DNA from: Symbiodinium natans
Lineage: Eukaryota; Sar; Dinophyceae; Suessiales; Symbiodiniaceae
DNA length: 64,000 nt
NCBI GenBank assembly: GCA_905221605.1
Contig: CAJNDS010002166.1
Coordinates: forward strand, 313,501-377,500
Direction of reading: 5' to 3'
The translations under genes were made by a program, and so were the position numbers. Within the stretch, counting starts at the first letter, position 1; each line of letters opens with the position of its first letter. Positions 32,384-42,363 of this stretch are shown piece by piece. The notes under the pieces are model-generated. The model searched no databases. It saw only the letters and a list, made by a program, of their open reading frames with translations, and had not been told where the DNA came from.

Positions 32384-33059
32384 CTTGCGTCTCTTTGTTG
32401 AGGGTTGAGGGTTGAGGGTTGAGGTTGAGGGTTGAGAGGGTTTAGGGTTAGGGTTCTGGGTTTTGTGTTCCTTGCGTCTCTTTGTCGGAGTTTTTGTACG
32501 GCTAAGGGCTTTTTTTCATGGGTTTCTATGGGTTTACTGGTACAAGGGCTTTTAAGGGTGTTTAAAGGGTATATTGGGTTTATGGGTTATGGGTATAAGG
32601 GTTTTTAAAGGGCTTTGTTGAGGGCATTTGGGGATTTATGGGTTTATGGGTTTATGAGTATAAGAGTTGTTAAGGGTGTGTTTAAGGGGGTATATTGGGT
32701 TTCTGGGTTTGGCTTAGGGCTTGAGAGTTTGGGGGCTTGAGGGTTTACGGTTGAGGGTTTTGGGCTCTGGGTTTTGTGTGTAGGGTGTATGGATTTAGGG
32801 TTTAGGGTTTAGGGTTTACAGACCTGCAACCTACCCTGAACCCCGCACACCAGGGAACCCGAACAACTCCCCATCAAAATCTGGAAGGAAACCTCCAGAA
32901 GGGCCCTAAACCCTCGCAAACCAACCCCCTTCAAACCCTTATAAACTCCCAAACACCAAAACCCCTAAATCCCTCCAACCCAAAAACCACAAACCCACAC
33001 ACCCTGAAACCCTTAAACCCGTAAACCCATAAACCCATAAACCCACAGAGCCCTTGAAA

Positions 33060-33185
33060 CCCCTAAACCCTAAACCCTAAACCCTAAACGCTAAACCCTA
33101 AACCCTAAACCCTAAACCCTAAACCCTAAACCCTAAACCCTAAACCCTAAACCCTAAACCCTAAACCCCTCAAACCCTCAAACCC
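33060..33185 (-). repeat. CCCTAAA array
   Basis: About 17 units. Confidence 0.98.
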
Positions 33186-33196
33186 TTGTCCCGGGC

Positions 33197-33241
33197 CCTC
33201 CCAGCTGGGCCGCGCACCGCCTCCTCCCGGCTTGGCTCGGC
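33197..33241 (-). CDS. GSG candidate exon
   Basis: AEPSREEAVRGPAGR between ACTCGCAG|G and AGG|GCCCGG (GC donor), phase 0 to 0. It may instead run on (ARDKG) to the repeat-derived G|GTTTGAGG. Confidence 0.55.
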
Positions 33242-33280
33242 CTGCGAGTCATGTGGGGGTTGAGGAGTCTAAGTTTGGTG

Positions 33281-33405
33281 TTTTAGGGTTTAGGGTTTAG
33301 GGTTTAGGGTTTAGGGTTTAGGGTTTAGGGTTTAGGGTTTAGGGTTTAGGGTTTAGGGTTTAGGGTTCAGGGTTCAGGGTTTAGGGTTTAGGGTTTAGGA
33401 GTCCA
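33281..33405 (+). repeat. TTTAGGG array
   Basis: About 17 units. Confidence 0.98.
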
Positions 33406-33659
33406 GTTGGAGTCAAGGAGTTTCGGGATTTGGGGGTTTCGGGGTGCAGGGCTTTGGGGGGCTTGGTGTTTTCGGAGCATCTCGAAAGCCCCTCAACTGC
33501 CCAAACGCCCCAGAGGCCCTTGAGCCCTAAACCCCCACAAGCCTAAACCCCAAGCGAGCAGGAAGCCCTACACCCTACACCCGACACCCGACACCCTAAA
33601 CCCTAAACCCTAAACCCTAAACCCTAAACCCTAACCCCAAACCCCTAACCCCTGAACGA

Positions 33660-33797
33660 ACAGACACACATACACACATACACACATACACACATACACA
33701 CATATACACACATACACACACATACACACACACATACACACACATACACACATACACACAGACAGACAGGCAGGCAGACAGACAGACAGACAGACAA
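33660..33797. repeat. (CACATA)n then (CAGA)n microsatellite
   Basis: Compound simple repeat inside an intron, ending about 40 bases from the exon at 33837. Confidence 0.95.
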
Positions 33798-33836
33798 CTG
33801 ACTCAAACAGGCACAGAAAGCGGCATCGAGGCCGGC

Positions 33837-33881
33837 CTTTGGCTGATGCGGGAGGCGGGTGACCTCAATGCCATCAACCTC
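33837..33881 (-). CDS. GSG candidate exon
   Basis: EVDGIEVTRLPHQPK between CGCTGGAG|G and AAG|GCCGGC (GC donor), phase 0 to 0. Confidence 0.55.
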
Positions 33882-34321
33882 CTCCAGCGGGGGCCCAGTT
33901 CAGGATTTCTGGTTTTGGGGTGGCTTTTTTTTTTTAGGGCTTTGGGGTTGTTTTGGGGCTTTTGGGAATTGAGGGTTTTGGGGATGTAGAGCTTTGGGGT
34001 TTTCCGGTTTGGGGTGAAGGGCTTCAATTTCAGGGACTGGGGGCTTCCTACAAGGCACTGCAAGGTTGGAGGGGAACCTAAAAAATTAAACCCCTGCACC
34101 CCTAAACCCCTAACCCCCTAACCCCTACACCCTAAGCCCAAAACCCCAGCCCCTAACCTCTACCGTCCGAACCCTAAGCCCTAAGCCTTTCAACCCGCCG
34201 TGCTGGGGGACTAAACAAGGCTGAGCGGACAACGCTTGGGCTTTATAGGGCACATAAGGGGTTTGTAAGGGCAGGGCCCATGTTAAGGGGCCATGGAACG
34301 ACTCCTAAGATTTAACTTCAC

Positions 34322-34387
34322 AATGAGGTCCTCAATCACGAGCACCTCCGAGATCTGTGGCTGCAGCTTGCCAAGGCAGACAACCTT
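34322..34387 (-). CDS. GSG candidate exon
   Basis: KVVCLGKLQPQISEVLVIED then LI between CTGCAGAG|A and ATT|GTGAAG, phase 0 to 0. Alternating hydrophobic pattern, clearly protein-like. Confidence 0.6.
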
Positions 34388-34621
34388 CTCTGCAGGTTGC
34401 TTTGGGTGTTTTGGGGGCTTTGGGGGGATTTGGGGGAGTTTAGGGTTTAGGGTTTTGGGGGATCTTGGATCTTAGGGGTTTGGGGTTTCGGGGTCTCAGG
34501 GTGGAGGCTTAAAGGCTTTGGGGGTCTTGGGTTTGGGGTTGCGGCTTTCCTCTGCTGTAAACTTGGGGCTGAGGTCCTTTCGACATTAGAGTTTTGACGT
34601 TTCGCAGTCTATTTCAGCTAC

Positions 34622-34654
34622 GAACAACGGGGCGCAAACCATGGGGTCCCAAAT
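34622..34654 (-). CDS. GSG candidate microexon IWDPMVCAPLF
   Basis: Between AAAGCACAG|A and TTC|GTAGCT, phase 0 to 0. Confidence 0.45.
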
Positions 34655-34802
34655 CTGTGCTTTCACCGAAGGGCTTGGAAGGCTTCATAGGCATCAGATC
34701 AACCCTAAAACCCCAAACAGGGTTGTCAGCAAGAGCTGAGACGTCCGACAGATGCGCCGGAGTCGAGCTGAGAGCAGGCCAGGATCAACAAAAAGCAAAC
34801 CA

Positions 34803-34911
34803 AAAACCCCAAACCCCAAACCCCAAACCCCAAACCCCAAACCCCAAACCCCAAACCCCAAACCCCAAACCCCAAACCCCAAACCCCAAACCCCAAACCC
34901 CAAACCCCAAA
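34803..34911 (-). repeat. Uniform CCCCAAA array
   Basis: About 15 units of CCCCAAA, then switching abruptly to CCCTAAA (to about 35020). Confidence 0.98.
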
Positions 34912-35040
34912 CCCTAACCCTAACCCTAAACCCTAAACCCTAAACCCTAAACCCTAAACCCTAAACCCTAAACCCTAAACCCTAAACCCTAAACCCTAAA
35001 CCCTAAACCTAACCCTAAACCCTGGAAACACTGCAAAAAC

Positions 35041-35175
35041 CGAGACTGTCGGCTTGTCCCCCGATGGTGGAAAGTCGCAAACAACCATGGCAGGCGCGAT
35101 GTCTTCGGGCACAAGAACGCTGTACATTAGCGATGTCGCCGGGGTGTCTCCGGCGCGCGAGGATACCGTCGGAAC
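35041..35175 (-). CDS. GSG candidate exon, 45 codons
   Basis: VPTVSSRAGDTPATSLMYSV then LVPEDIAPAMVVCDFPPSGD and KPTVS, between AATGAAAG|G and TCG|GTTTTT, phase 0 to 0. One of the longest and best-composed exons of the locus. Confidence 0.65.
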
Positions 35176-35328
35176 CTTTCATTCAAACACCTGCCTGATC
35201 CCAGAACCGTCTCAAACCCTGAATCCTGCACCCCAAATCCTAAACCCGAATTAAACCTCTGAACCCCGAAGCTCCCAAACACAACAGGAAACGAACCAGA
35301 CAAAAAAAGGCAAGGGATCTGAAGCAAC

Positions 35329-35373
35329 CCTCAGGAGCCCGACGCCGAATGCCGCCTTTCCACCAGTGAAATC
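35329..35373 (-). CDS. GSG candidate exon
   Basis: DFTGGKAAFGVGLLR between GGCGCCCAG|G and AGG|GTTGCT, phase 0 to 0. Confidence 0.55.
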
Positions 35374-35741
35374 CTGGGCGCCGTGGCTCGAGGGTTTTAG
35401 GGTGTTTAGGGTTTATAGGGTTTAGGGTTTAGGGTTTAGGGTTTGTAGGGTTTGGGGTTTAGGTTTAGGGTGCGTGGGCTGCAGGGTTTCTGGGGGTTGC
35501 GAATCTAACCCGAGGCCCCTAAAGCGAAACCCTGAACCCCTAAACCCCGAAACCCTAAACCCCTAAAGCCCGAAAACCTAAGCGGCCCTAAATTGGGTCT
35601 TTCGGGCTTACGGGAATAAGGGCTTAGGGGGGGGGGGGGGGGGGGGGGTAGGAGCTTTAGGAGGTTAGGGATTTAGAGGTTTAGGGAGTGGGCTCAGTTT
35701 AGGGGTTTCGAGTAAGATGTAATTCAACTTGGAGATGTTAC

Positions 35742-35841
35742 GGGGGCAGGGCGTGGAGGAGCTGTGAGGACGATTACGAGTTGAAGGCTTGAAGCCATTC
35801 TGAGGTTTGCGGCTGAGGGTGCTCAGATCGACCTTGCTCTC
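35742..35841 (-). CDS. GSG candidate exon
   Basis: ESKVDLSTLSRKPQNGFKPS then TRNRPHSSSTPCP after GTCCTTCAG|G. Donor uncertain: C|GTAACA (used here) or C|GTAATC at 35777; both are phase 1, whereas the next exon needs 0, so an exon may be missing. Confidence 0.5.
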
Positions 35842-36170
35842 CTGAAGGACCCTCTCCTACGTTTTTTCAATGGACTACATGTTTTTTGTTTTTTTTTTGG
35901 GGGGGGGTTCTAAGTTACGGTCCTAATAATAATTGGCAGACCATAACTCCCCAAAACCGCAAGGTGCCCATAAAGACCGAGCTCTGCAAACAGAAAGTAG
36001 AAAACTTACTGGACTTGTGATACGGCAAAAACACAGCCTCACCTGAAAGGCCACATTCCCTCCAGCCGCCCCGACCCCTAAACTCCAAACCCTAAAGCCC
36101 CATACCCTAAACCCTAAACCCTAACCCTAAACCCTAGGGTTACCTTAAACCCTAGCCCTAAACCCTAAAC

Positions 36171-36273
36171 CCTGGGCTTTTGAGGGCCCTCGACTTGAAT
36201 GTGACGAGGTGCCGTCATCGCAGGGCTCGTTGGTGGAGGTGCAAGGGAGGGGTGCTGTTTTTTGTTTTTGAGT
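36171..36273 (-). CDS. GSG candidate exon, Thr/Ser/Cys-rich
   Basis: TQKQKTAPLPCTSTNEPCDD then GTSSHSSRGPSKAQ after GCCATGCAG|A, running to a repeat-derived G|GTTTAGGG; an earlier GA donor is possible. Its 5' edge with acceptor is duplicated at about 36430-36477. Confidence 0.5.
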
Positions 36274-36303
36274 CTGCATGGCAGAGGCACAGGATGGACC
36301 CTT

Positions 36304-36425
36304 TAGGGGTTTAGGGTTTAGGGTTTAGGGTTTAGGGTTTAGGGTTTAGGGTTTAGGGTTTGGGGTTTGGGGTTTGTCGTTCAGGGTTTAGGGTTTAGGG
36401 TTTAGGGTTTAGGGTTTAGGGCTTC
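36304..36425 (+). repeat. TTTAGGG array between duplicated exon edges
   Basis: About 16 units with three TTTGGGG units, flanked by copies of a roughly 48-base sequence (36258 and 36430). Confidence 0.97.
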
Positions 36426-36718
36426 GGGCTTTTTTTGTTTCTGAGTCTGCATGGCACAGGCGCAGGATGAATCCTTCATGTCTTTCCCAAGGGGGCCTTG
36501 CAGAGTGTACTTCGAGGGGCTTCTGGTGTAGGGCTTCGGACTGCACGCCCTGGACCCCAAATTCTAAACCCGAAACCCTAAACCCCATGCCCTAGACAAA
36601 CCCTCGACACCCTTGCCCTTCTGTACCCTAAACCCTAAACCCTAAACCCTAAACCCTAAACCCGAAACCCTAAACCCTAAACCTCTCTATCACATATATA
36701 TATTTAAACCCTATAGTC

Positions 36719-36910
36719 CTTCGTGGCTAAGGGTCATTTCTTCGTGGCTAAGGGTCATTTCTTCGTGGCTAACGGTCATTTCTTCGTGGCTAAGGGTCAT
36801 TTCTTCGTGGCCAAGGGTCATTTCCTTCGTGGCTAAGGGTCATTTCTTCGTGGCTAAGGATCATTTCTTCGTGGCCAAGGGTCATTTCCTTCGTGGCTAA
36901 GGGTCATTTC

Positions 36911-36911
<1 letters not shown>
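36719..36911. repeat. Tandem array of TTCGTGGCTAAGGGTCATTT
   Basis: About nine units of 20-22 bases with few changes (CTAA/CCAA, one extra C in two units). Confidence 0.95.

Positions 36912-36959
<48 letters not shown>
36912..36959. repeat. Poly-C run of 48
   Basis: Uninterrupted C48 inside element X copy 1; length could be an assembly estimate. Confidence 0.9.
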
Positions 36960-37126
36960 ATGAAATGGTTCGTGGATCCATGACAGAGTGAGGTTGGAGG
37001 ACAGGGCTTGCTGATGAAAAAATTAAACTTTTATTTCTTAATGTTTTGGGATTCTCTGGGTGGGTGGGTTGCGTTCGAGAGCCCAAACAGCTGCTCTACT
37101 GGAGATTGCTCGACCCGGAGCTGCTG

Positions 37127-37228
37127 AACCCTAAACCCTAAACCCCAAACCCTAAACCCTAAACCCTAAACCCTAAACCCTAAACCCTAAACCCTAAACC
37201 CTAAACCCTAAACCCTAAACCCTAAACC
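37127..37228 (-). repeat. CCCTAAA array
   Basis: About 14 units starting directly at the end of element X copy 1. Confidence 0.98.
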
Positions 37229-37235
37229 CCACCAC

Positions 37236-37331
37236 CAACTCCCGGCGCCGGTTCTGCTTCCCACGGTTCTTCGGAACTGCAGGTGCCCATGCACTGGGTG
37301 AGACTGCCGGCGCCATTGCGCGGGGCGCAGC
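37236..37331 (-). CDS. GSG candidate exon, basic
   Basis: AAPRAMAPAVSPSAWAPAVP then KNRGKQNRRREL between CGGCCTTAG|G and TTG|GTGGTG, phase 0 to 0. The frame stays open into the repeat. Confidence 0.55.
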
Positions 37332-37523
37332 CTAAGGCCGGGTGTGGGATTTTGGGGGCCTCGGGCTCAGGGATTGTGCTGAGGGGTTGAGGGTTTAGGG
37401 TTTAGGGGTTTAGGGTTTAGGGGTTTAGGGTTTAGGGGTTTAGGGTTTAGGGCTTAGGGTTTCGGGCTTCGGGCTTAGGGCTTCGGATTTGGGGCTTAGG
37501 GTTTAGGGCTTAGGGAGGCGAAC

Positions 37524-37568
37524 TAGGGCGTTGAAATGTCTTGTGCGCTCGCCGACGGTGAAACGGAT
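37524..37568 (-). CDS. GSG candidate exon
   Basis: IRFTVGERTRHFNAL between GCCACTTCAG|A and CTA|GTTCGC, phase 0 to 0. The other two frames have stops or poor composition. Confidence 0.55.
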
Positions 37569-37785
37569 CTGAAGTGGCCCTGGACCTATTTCAGGTGCTT
37601 GGGTTCAGGGTGTGGCTCGCCAAATAGCTGAAGAACCCTTTGAAACCCTGGCAACCTCCATCCTACGTGAGATATTCGTGCATCTGGGGACACTAGGAAC
37701 AAAGCCTTTACTTCAAAAAACCCCTGAGTTTTAGTTCTCAGGGATCAGGGTGTGAGGAGGGCTAGATCCGCCCTTGGGTGTGGGT

Positions 37786-37935
37786 TTAGGGTTTAGGGTT
37801 TAGGGTTTAGGGTTTAGGGTTTAGGGTTCAGGGTTTAGGGTTTAGGGTTTAGGGTTTAGGGTTTAGGGTTTAGGGCTTAGGGCTTAGGGTTTAGGGTTTA
37901 GGGTTCAGGGTTTTGGGCTTAGGGCTTAGGGTTGA
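37786..37935 (+). repeat. TTTAGGG array
   Basis: About 20 units with TTCAGGG and CTTAGGG variants. Confidence 0.97.
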
Positions 37936-38521
37936 GGGCTGCAGGAGGGCGGTGGAAGGTCGAGGGCCAGCCAAGCTCGCCTGCGTGCGGAGGTGAGGCG
38001 GGCGGACTGACCGCGGGAACAGGGTTTGGGTTTGGGGGTTGAGGCTTGGGGTTGAGGCTTGGGGTTGAGGGTTTGGGGTGTACGGAAGTTTGGGGTTTGG
38101 GGTTTAGGTGGGTTCTTGTTTTTTTTTTTTTTTTTTGGGGGGGGGGGGGGGGGAGTTGGGTGGCGACGTAACCCCCATGAACCCGAATGAGCTCCAAACC
38201 CCAACAATCGTAAAAGCCTGCGCAAAAAAACCAAAAGCCTCAAGCTCAAAATGGTCGTAAGCCCCAAGCCCGAATCCACTTCCAAACCACCCCAAACCTT
38301 AACCTCAGAACCCTAAACCCTGAACCCCAAACCCCAAAACCTGAACCCCAAGCCCTGAACCCCAAAACCTGAACCCCAAGCCCTGAACCCCAAATCCTGA
38401 ACCCCAAGTCCTAAACCCTGTTTAGGGTTTAGGGCTTAGGGCTTAGGGCTTAAGGTTTAGGAAAAAACCCTAAACCTGGCGCAGCCTAACCCCCCGAATA
38501 CCGGGCGCCTCGTCACCTCAC

Positions 38522-38554
38522 CGACTGTGCTTGCTTGTCGGGACGGGAGGTGTC
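38522..38554 (-). CDS. GSG candidate exon DTSRPDKQAQS
   Basis: Between AAAGCCAG|G and TCG|GTGAGG, a consensus donor; phase 0 to 0. Confidence 0.5.
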
Positions 38555-38707
38555 CTGGCTTTATGGGGGCAGGGGTTTCAGGGCTTTAGGGTTAGGTGTT
38601 AGGGTTTAGGCTTTAGGGTTAGGTTTTAGGGTTTTAGGGTGACGTGGCGTTCCATGATGGGGGCTGATGGAGACTCTCGGCCGCGGCGTGGTCCAAACAC
38701 CCCACGG

Positions 38708-38778
38708 TTTAGGGTTGAGGGTTGAGGGTTGAGGGTTGAGGATTGAGGGTTGAGGGTTGAGGGTTGAGGGTTAAGGGT

Positions 38779-38810
<32 letters not shown>

Positions 38811-38812
38811 GG
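38708..38812 (+). repeat. Uniform TTGAGGG array
   Basis: About 15 units, with single TTAAGGG and ATTGAGG changes. Confidence 0.97.
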
Positions 38813-38883
38813 TTTAGGGTTTAGGGTTAGGGTTTAGGGCGACATCAACGCCCGTGCTAGAGCGTTTTCCCTGACCAGGGGTC

Positions 38884-38920
38884 CTTGAGGAGCTGCTCGC
38901 GATGCCTCTGCTCGAAATAC
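38884..38920 (-). CDS. GSG candidate exon YFEQRHREQLLK
   Basis: Between TCTCCGGAG|G and AAG|GACCCC, a GA donor; phase 2 in, 0 out. It continues the coiled-coil exon at 39305-39351. Confidence 0.55.
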
Positions 38921-39304
38921 CTCCGGAGAGATGGGCTTGTTTTGAGGTTTAGGGTTTAGGGTTCAGGGTTCAGGGTTCAGGGTTTAGGGTTGAAGGTTTT
39001 AAGGTTTAGGGTTTAGGGCCCCCAAATCCCCAAAATAAACGTCAGAAACCTGAAAGCACCTAAATAAAGCAGCGGTGGCTGCCGAAAACAAGAGCGGATT
39101 GCATGTAAGGGCTATACAACGCGCAAATGAGACATGAGCTGTAGCAGCTAGGAGCTATACTCTAAACCCTAATTAAACCCTAAACCCTAAAACCTGAACC
39201 CTGAACCCTGAACCCTAAACCCTAAACCCTAAACCCTACACCCTCAACCCGAAACCCAAAACCCTAAACCCAACGGATTCCGTAGACAGGAGCCAACAAG
39301 TTGC

Positions 39305-39351
39305 CTCCGCTTGGTGTCCTGTAGCTCTTTCGTGACGCGCTCGATCTCCTC
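39305..39351 (-). CDS. GSG candidate exon EEIERVTKELQDTKR
   Basis: Between CGCCGCAG|G and CGGAG|GCAAC (GC donor); phase 0 in, 2 out. A textbook heptad-like coiled-coil segment. Confidence 0.65.
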
Positions 39352-39384
39352 CTGCGGCGGAGGGCTTAAGGGGGTTTAGGTTTA

Positions 39385-39785
39385 GGGTTGCGGTTTAGGG
39401 TTTAGGGTTTAGGGTTAGGGTTAGGGTTTAGGGTTTAGGGTTTAGGGTTAGGGTTTAGGGTTTAGGGTTTAGGGTTTAGGGTTTAGGGTTTAGGGTTTAG
39501 GGTTTAGGGTTTAGGGTTTAGGGTTTAGGGTTTAGGGTTTAGGGTTTAGGGTTTAGGGTTTAGGGTTTAGGGTTTAGGGTTTAGGGTTTTTAGGGTTTAG
39601 GGTTTAGGGTTTAGGGTTTAGGGTTTAGGGTTTAGGGTTTAGGGTTTAGGGTTTAGGGTTTAGGGTTTAGGGTTGTGGGTTGAGGGTTGAGGGTTTAGGG
39701 TTGAGGGTTTAGGGTTTAGGGTTTAGGGTTTAGGGTTTAGGGGTTTAGCGGTTTAGGGGTTTAGGGGTTTAAGGGTTTAGGGTTT
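39385..39785 (+). repeat. Long TTTAGGG array
   Basis: Over 50 units, the longest array in the window, with a TTGAGGG patch near 39670-39705. Confidence 0.98.
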
Positions 39786-40202
39786 GGGGGTTTAGCCCGA
39801 AAGCCCAAACTCTGGGCCCTAGGCCCCTTTTTCTCCTGAGGGCTTTGGGTATGGCGTGCAGGGTCTAGAGTGAAAGTAGCAACAGACAGCTGCTGACAAA
39901 ACGCGACCCATAAGGAAAAAAATGAAAGGAGAGCAACACAAGGCCTCAAAACCGCTGAGCCCCAAAAAAAACCTTAACCCTCGACCCTAAACTTAAACTC
40001 CTTGCCAACCCGAGAAGTCTCTTTTCTCCCAATCTAGCCCCGAGCCCCTAAACACCAAGCCCCTAGATCTTAAAAAATAAGAGCCCCTTGGTAGTCACCT
40101 AGCCATATCATACTCTAATAAGGGCACCCTTTTTTGGGAGTTGGTTGCCGTATAAGGGAACCGCGAACCCCAAAAAAAAGGAAAGGGGTACCACTGGGCT
40201 AC

Positions 40203-40286
40203 CAAGTTACCCTAAACCCTAAACCCTAAACCCTAAACCCTAGACCCTAAACCCTAAACCCTAAACCCTAAACCCTAAACCCTAAC
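40203..40286 (-). repeat. CCCTAAA array
   Basis: About 12 units, ending within 30 bases of the next exon's donor side. Confidence 0.98.
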
Positions 40287-40314
40287 AAGCAAGGCGGACT
40301 TCCCCAGATCCGGC

Positions 40315-40365
40315 CTTGTAGTCGCTCAGCTGGGCGTGGTACATGTTGAGCTCCGCGGCCATGGC
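40315..40365 (-). CDS. GSG candidate exon AMAAELNMYHAQLSDYK
   Basis: Between GTTTGTTGAG|G and AAG|GCCGGA (GC donor), phase 0 to 0. Helical, coiled-coil-like. Confidence 0.62.
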
Positions 40366-40941
40366 CTCAACAAACTAGGGGCTTAGGGTCGTTTAGGGTT
40401 TAGGGTTTAGGGTTTATGGTTTAGGGTTTAGGGTTTAGGGTTTAGGGTGTAGGGTGTAGGGTTTAGGGTTCAGGGTTCAGGGTTTAGGGTTTAGGGTTTA
40501 GGGTCTGATCAGGGTCTAGGGCTTAGGGTTTATGGTTTAGGGCTGGGCACTCAAAAGCCCAAGTTGGCGTGTTCGGGGGTACCTTCGGCCCAAAACGCTT
40601 TCCCCTCCAACCTAAAGCTGTAGAACCTGCAAAATGGAAGCTCCAAACCCTACAAGCCCCAAACCGCAATGTTGCAATGCTACAAATCTTAAACCCTCAA
40701 CCCCCAAAGGCCCCCCAAAATCCCAAGAGCCCTGAATGCTGAAACTCTAAAGAAGACCCCTAAAGGTGCAGGTGGTGTTTCGGCTTTCGCCTGTGTGTAG
40801 AATCCCCTCCCCTCAACATGTAAGGGGGCTTCGGGGGGCCTCAGCGAAAGAGCCTTATAGGGGATAAACGCTTCCTGTTTTGGGATTGTTTGCATACCAC
40901 CTCACCACCCTACATCCTCAATCCCAAGACTCAGGGGGCGC

Positions 40942-40962
40942 CTTCATCTGCTTTGTCTTCTC
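40942..40962 (-). CDS. GSG candidate microexon EKTKQMK
   Basis: Between CTGAGCAG|G and AAG|GCGCCC (GC donor), phase 0 to 0. Confidence 0.4.
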
Positions 40963-41468
40963 CTGCTCAGAGCCAAGAATTTCACCAGGCTTCGGGCCTG
41001 AATTCCTCCGCCCCGCGATATCCCCAAACTCGCGACCCAAACCACCCTTAGTCCTAAACCCTAGCATACCCAAACCACCCCTAGCAGTTAACCTTAGTAG
41101 ACATCGACATAAACCCCTTTCCCGAACGCCAAACCTCTTTCCCGCGCGGGTTTCGTGTTTAGGGTTTAGGCCCCCCAGAAAACAACACAGAAGGGTGAAA
41201 CCCTGAAAAAAAAGCCTTGAAACCCTATAGGACCCCTAAACCCATCAACCCGAAGTCCCTAAACCCCTCGGCACTAGGGTTTAGTTTGGGGCTTAAGGTT
41301 TAGGGCTGTGGGTTTAGGGTCTAGGGTTTAGGGTTTATGGTTTAGGGTTTCGGGTTTAGGGCTTAGGGTTTAGGGCTTAGGGTTTAGGGTTTAGGGTTTA
41401 GGGTTTAGGGTTAGGGCTTAGGGTTTAGGGTTTAGGAGCGCGCAAAGTACACCCAGATCTTCGCTCAC

Positions 41469-41525
41469 GCGTCGCTCCCCTCGCGAGGCCTTGAGGTTGT
41501 TCTGCTGCTTACCAACCTCCTCCAC
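41469..41525 (-). CDS. GSG candidate exon VEEVGKQQNNLKASRGERR
   Basis: Between GAGCTTCAG|G and CGC|GTGAGC, a consensus donor; phase 0 to 0. Coiled-coil-like. A MITE begins 9 bases upstream of its acceptor. Confidence 0.62.
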
Positions 41526-41534
41526 CTGAAGCTC

Positions 41535-41750
41535 ACTTGGAGGTTCATGGTACTTATTAACCAAGTATAACTGCACTTATAGGGTTTAGGGTTTAGGGTT
41601 TAGGGTTTAGGGTTTTTGGGGTTTTTAGGGTTTTTAGGGTACTTATATTATAACTGTTTTTAACCATATTAGGGCACTTACGGGGACTTATAAGTACAGT
41701 TATAGGTACTGTTATAGTTGGTTCATAAGTACCACCAACCTCCTCCGGGG
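41535..41750. mobile_element. MITE-like element, copy 2, with TTTAGGG inside
   Basis: Starts ACTTGGAGGTTCATGGTACT and ends with the partly inverted GTTGGTTCATAAGTACCACC. Compared with copy 1 it has about 55 extra bases of TTTAGGG and degenerate TTTTTAGGG after CACTTATA. Confidence 0.6.
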
Positions 41751-42042
41751 GGGTCTGTGGGGTCGAGGGGTCTTGGGGGCCTCGCGGGCTGTCACGGAAA
41801 CCCGCTTCGCCCAATCGCAATAGGTCCCAGCCAATCAACTCGGCAAAAGATTTGGGCTTTTGAGGGTCTAAGAGTTTAGGTTTTAAGGGTCGAAGTTTAG
41901 GATTTAAGGGTTTAAGGGTCGAAGTTTAGGATTTAAGGGTTTAAGGGCTTGTGAGCCCAAAGTTCTAGGAACACCCCTGAGTTGAGGCATGGGAGCCTCC
42001 GAAAACTTCTGTTGCCAAGGGCGCGCCGGGCCTTCATTCGAC

Positions 42043-42090
42043 CCGGGCAAAGCCCTTCAAGGGGGTGGCCTTCATTGCATCCCAGGAAAC
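42043..42090 (-). CDS. GSG candidate exon FLGCNEGHPLEGLCP
   Basis: Between GGGGAGCAG|G and CCCGG|GTCGAA, phase 1 in, 1 out; fits the previous exon. Confidence 0.5.
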
Positions 42091-42117
42091 CTGCTCCCCG
42101 ATCCTCCATCGACCGGC

Positions 42118-42363
42118 GCTTAGGGTTTAGGGTTTAGGGTTTAGGGTTTAGGGTTTAGGGTTTAGGGTTTAGGGTTTAGGGTTTAGGGTTTAGGGTTTAG
42201 GGTTTAGGGTTTAGGGTTTAGGGTTTAGGGTTTAGGGTTTAGGGTTTAGGGTTTAGGGGTAGGGTTTAGGGGTTAGGGTTTAGGGTTTAGGGTTTAGGGT
42301 TTAGGGTTTAGGGTTTAGGGTTTAGGGTTTAGGGTTTAGGGTTTAGGGTTTAGGGTTTAGGGT
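42118..42363 (+). repeat. TTTAGGG array
   Basis: About 35 units with two short interruptions near 42256-42272. Confidence 0.98.

Larger units (their letters stand above)
36682..37126 (-). mobile_element. Dispersed element family X, copy 1
   Basis: Starts CCTCTCTATCA directly after CCCTAAA repeats, carries a tandem array, then C48, then AATGTTTTGGGATTCT and GGGTGGGTGGGT, and ends GGAGCTGCTG directly before CCCTAAA repeats. No ORF. Copies 2 and 3 share both ends. Orientation is arbitrary. Confidence 0.6.

Noticed and set aside
33660-33797. CRISPR-like or regulatory array
   Set aside because: Simple CACATA/CAGA microsatellite without spacers.
34594-34943. Frames rich in PKPQTPN and GVWGLGF
   Set aside because: Translations of CCCCAAA and TTTGGGG arrays.
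36719-36911. CRISPR array
   Set aside because: Units are directly tandem without unique spacers; it is a satellite inside element X.
39385-39785. True chromosome end
   Set aside because: Arrays alternate in orientation, are internal and flanked by unique sequence on both sides, so they are interstitial.
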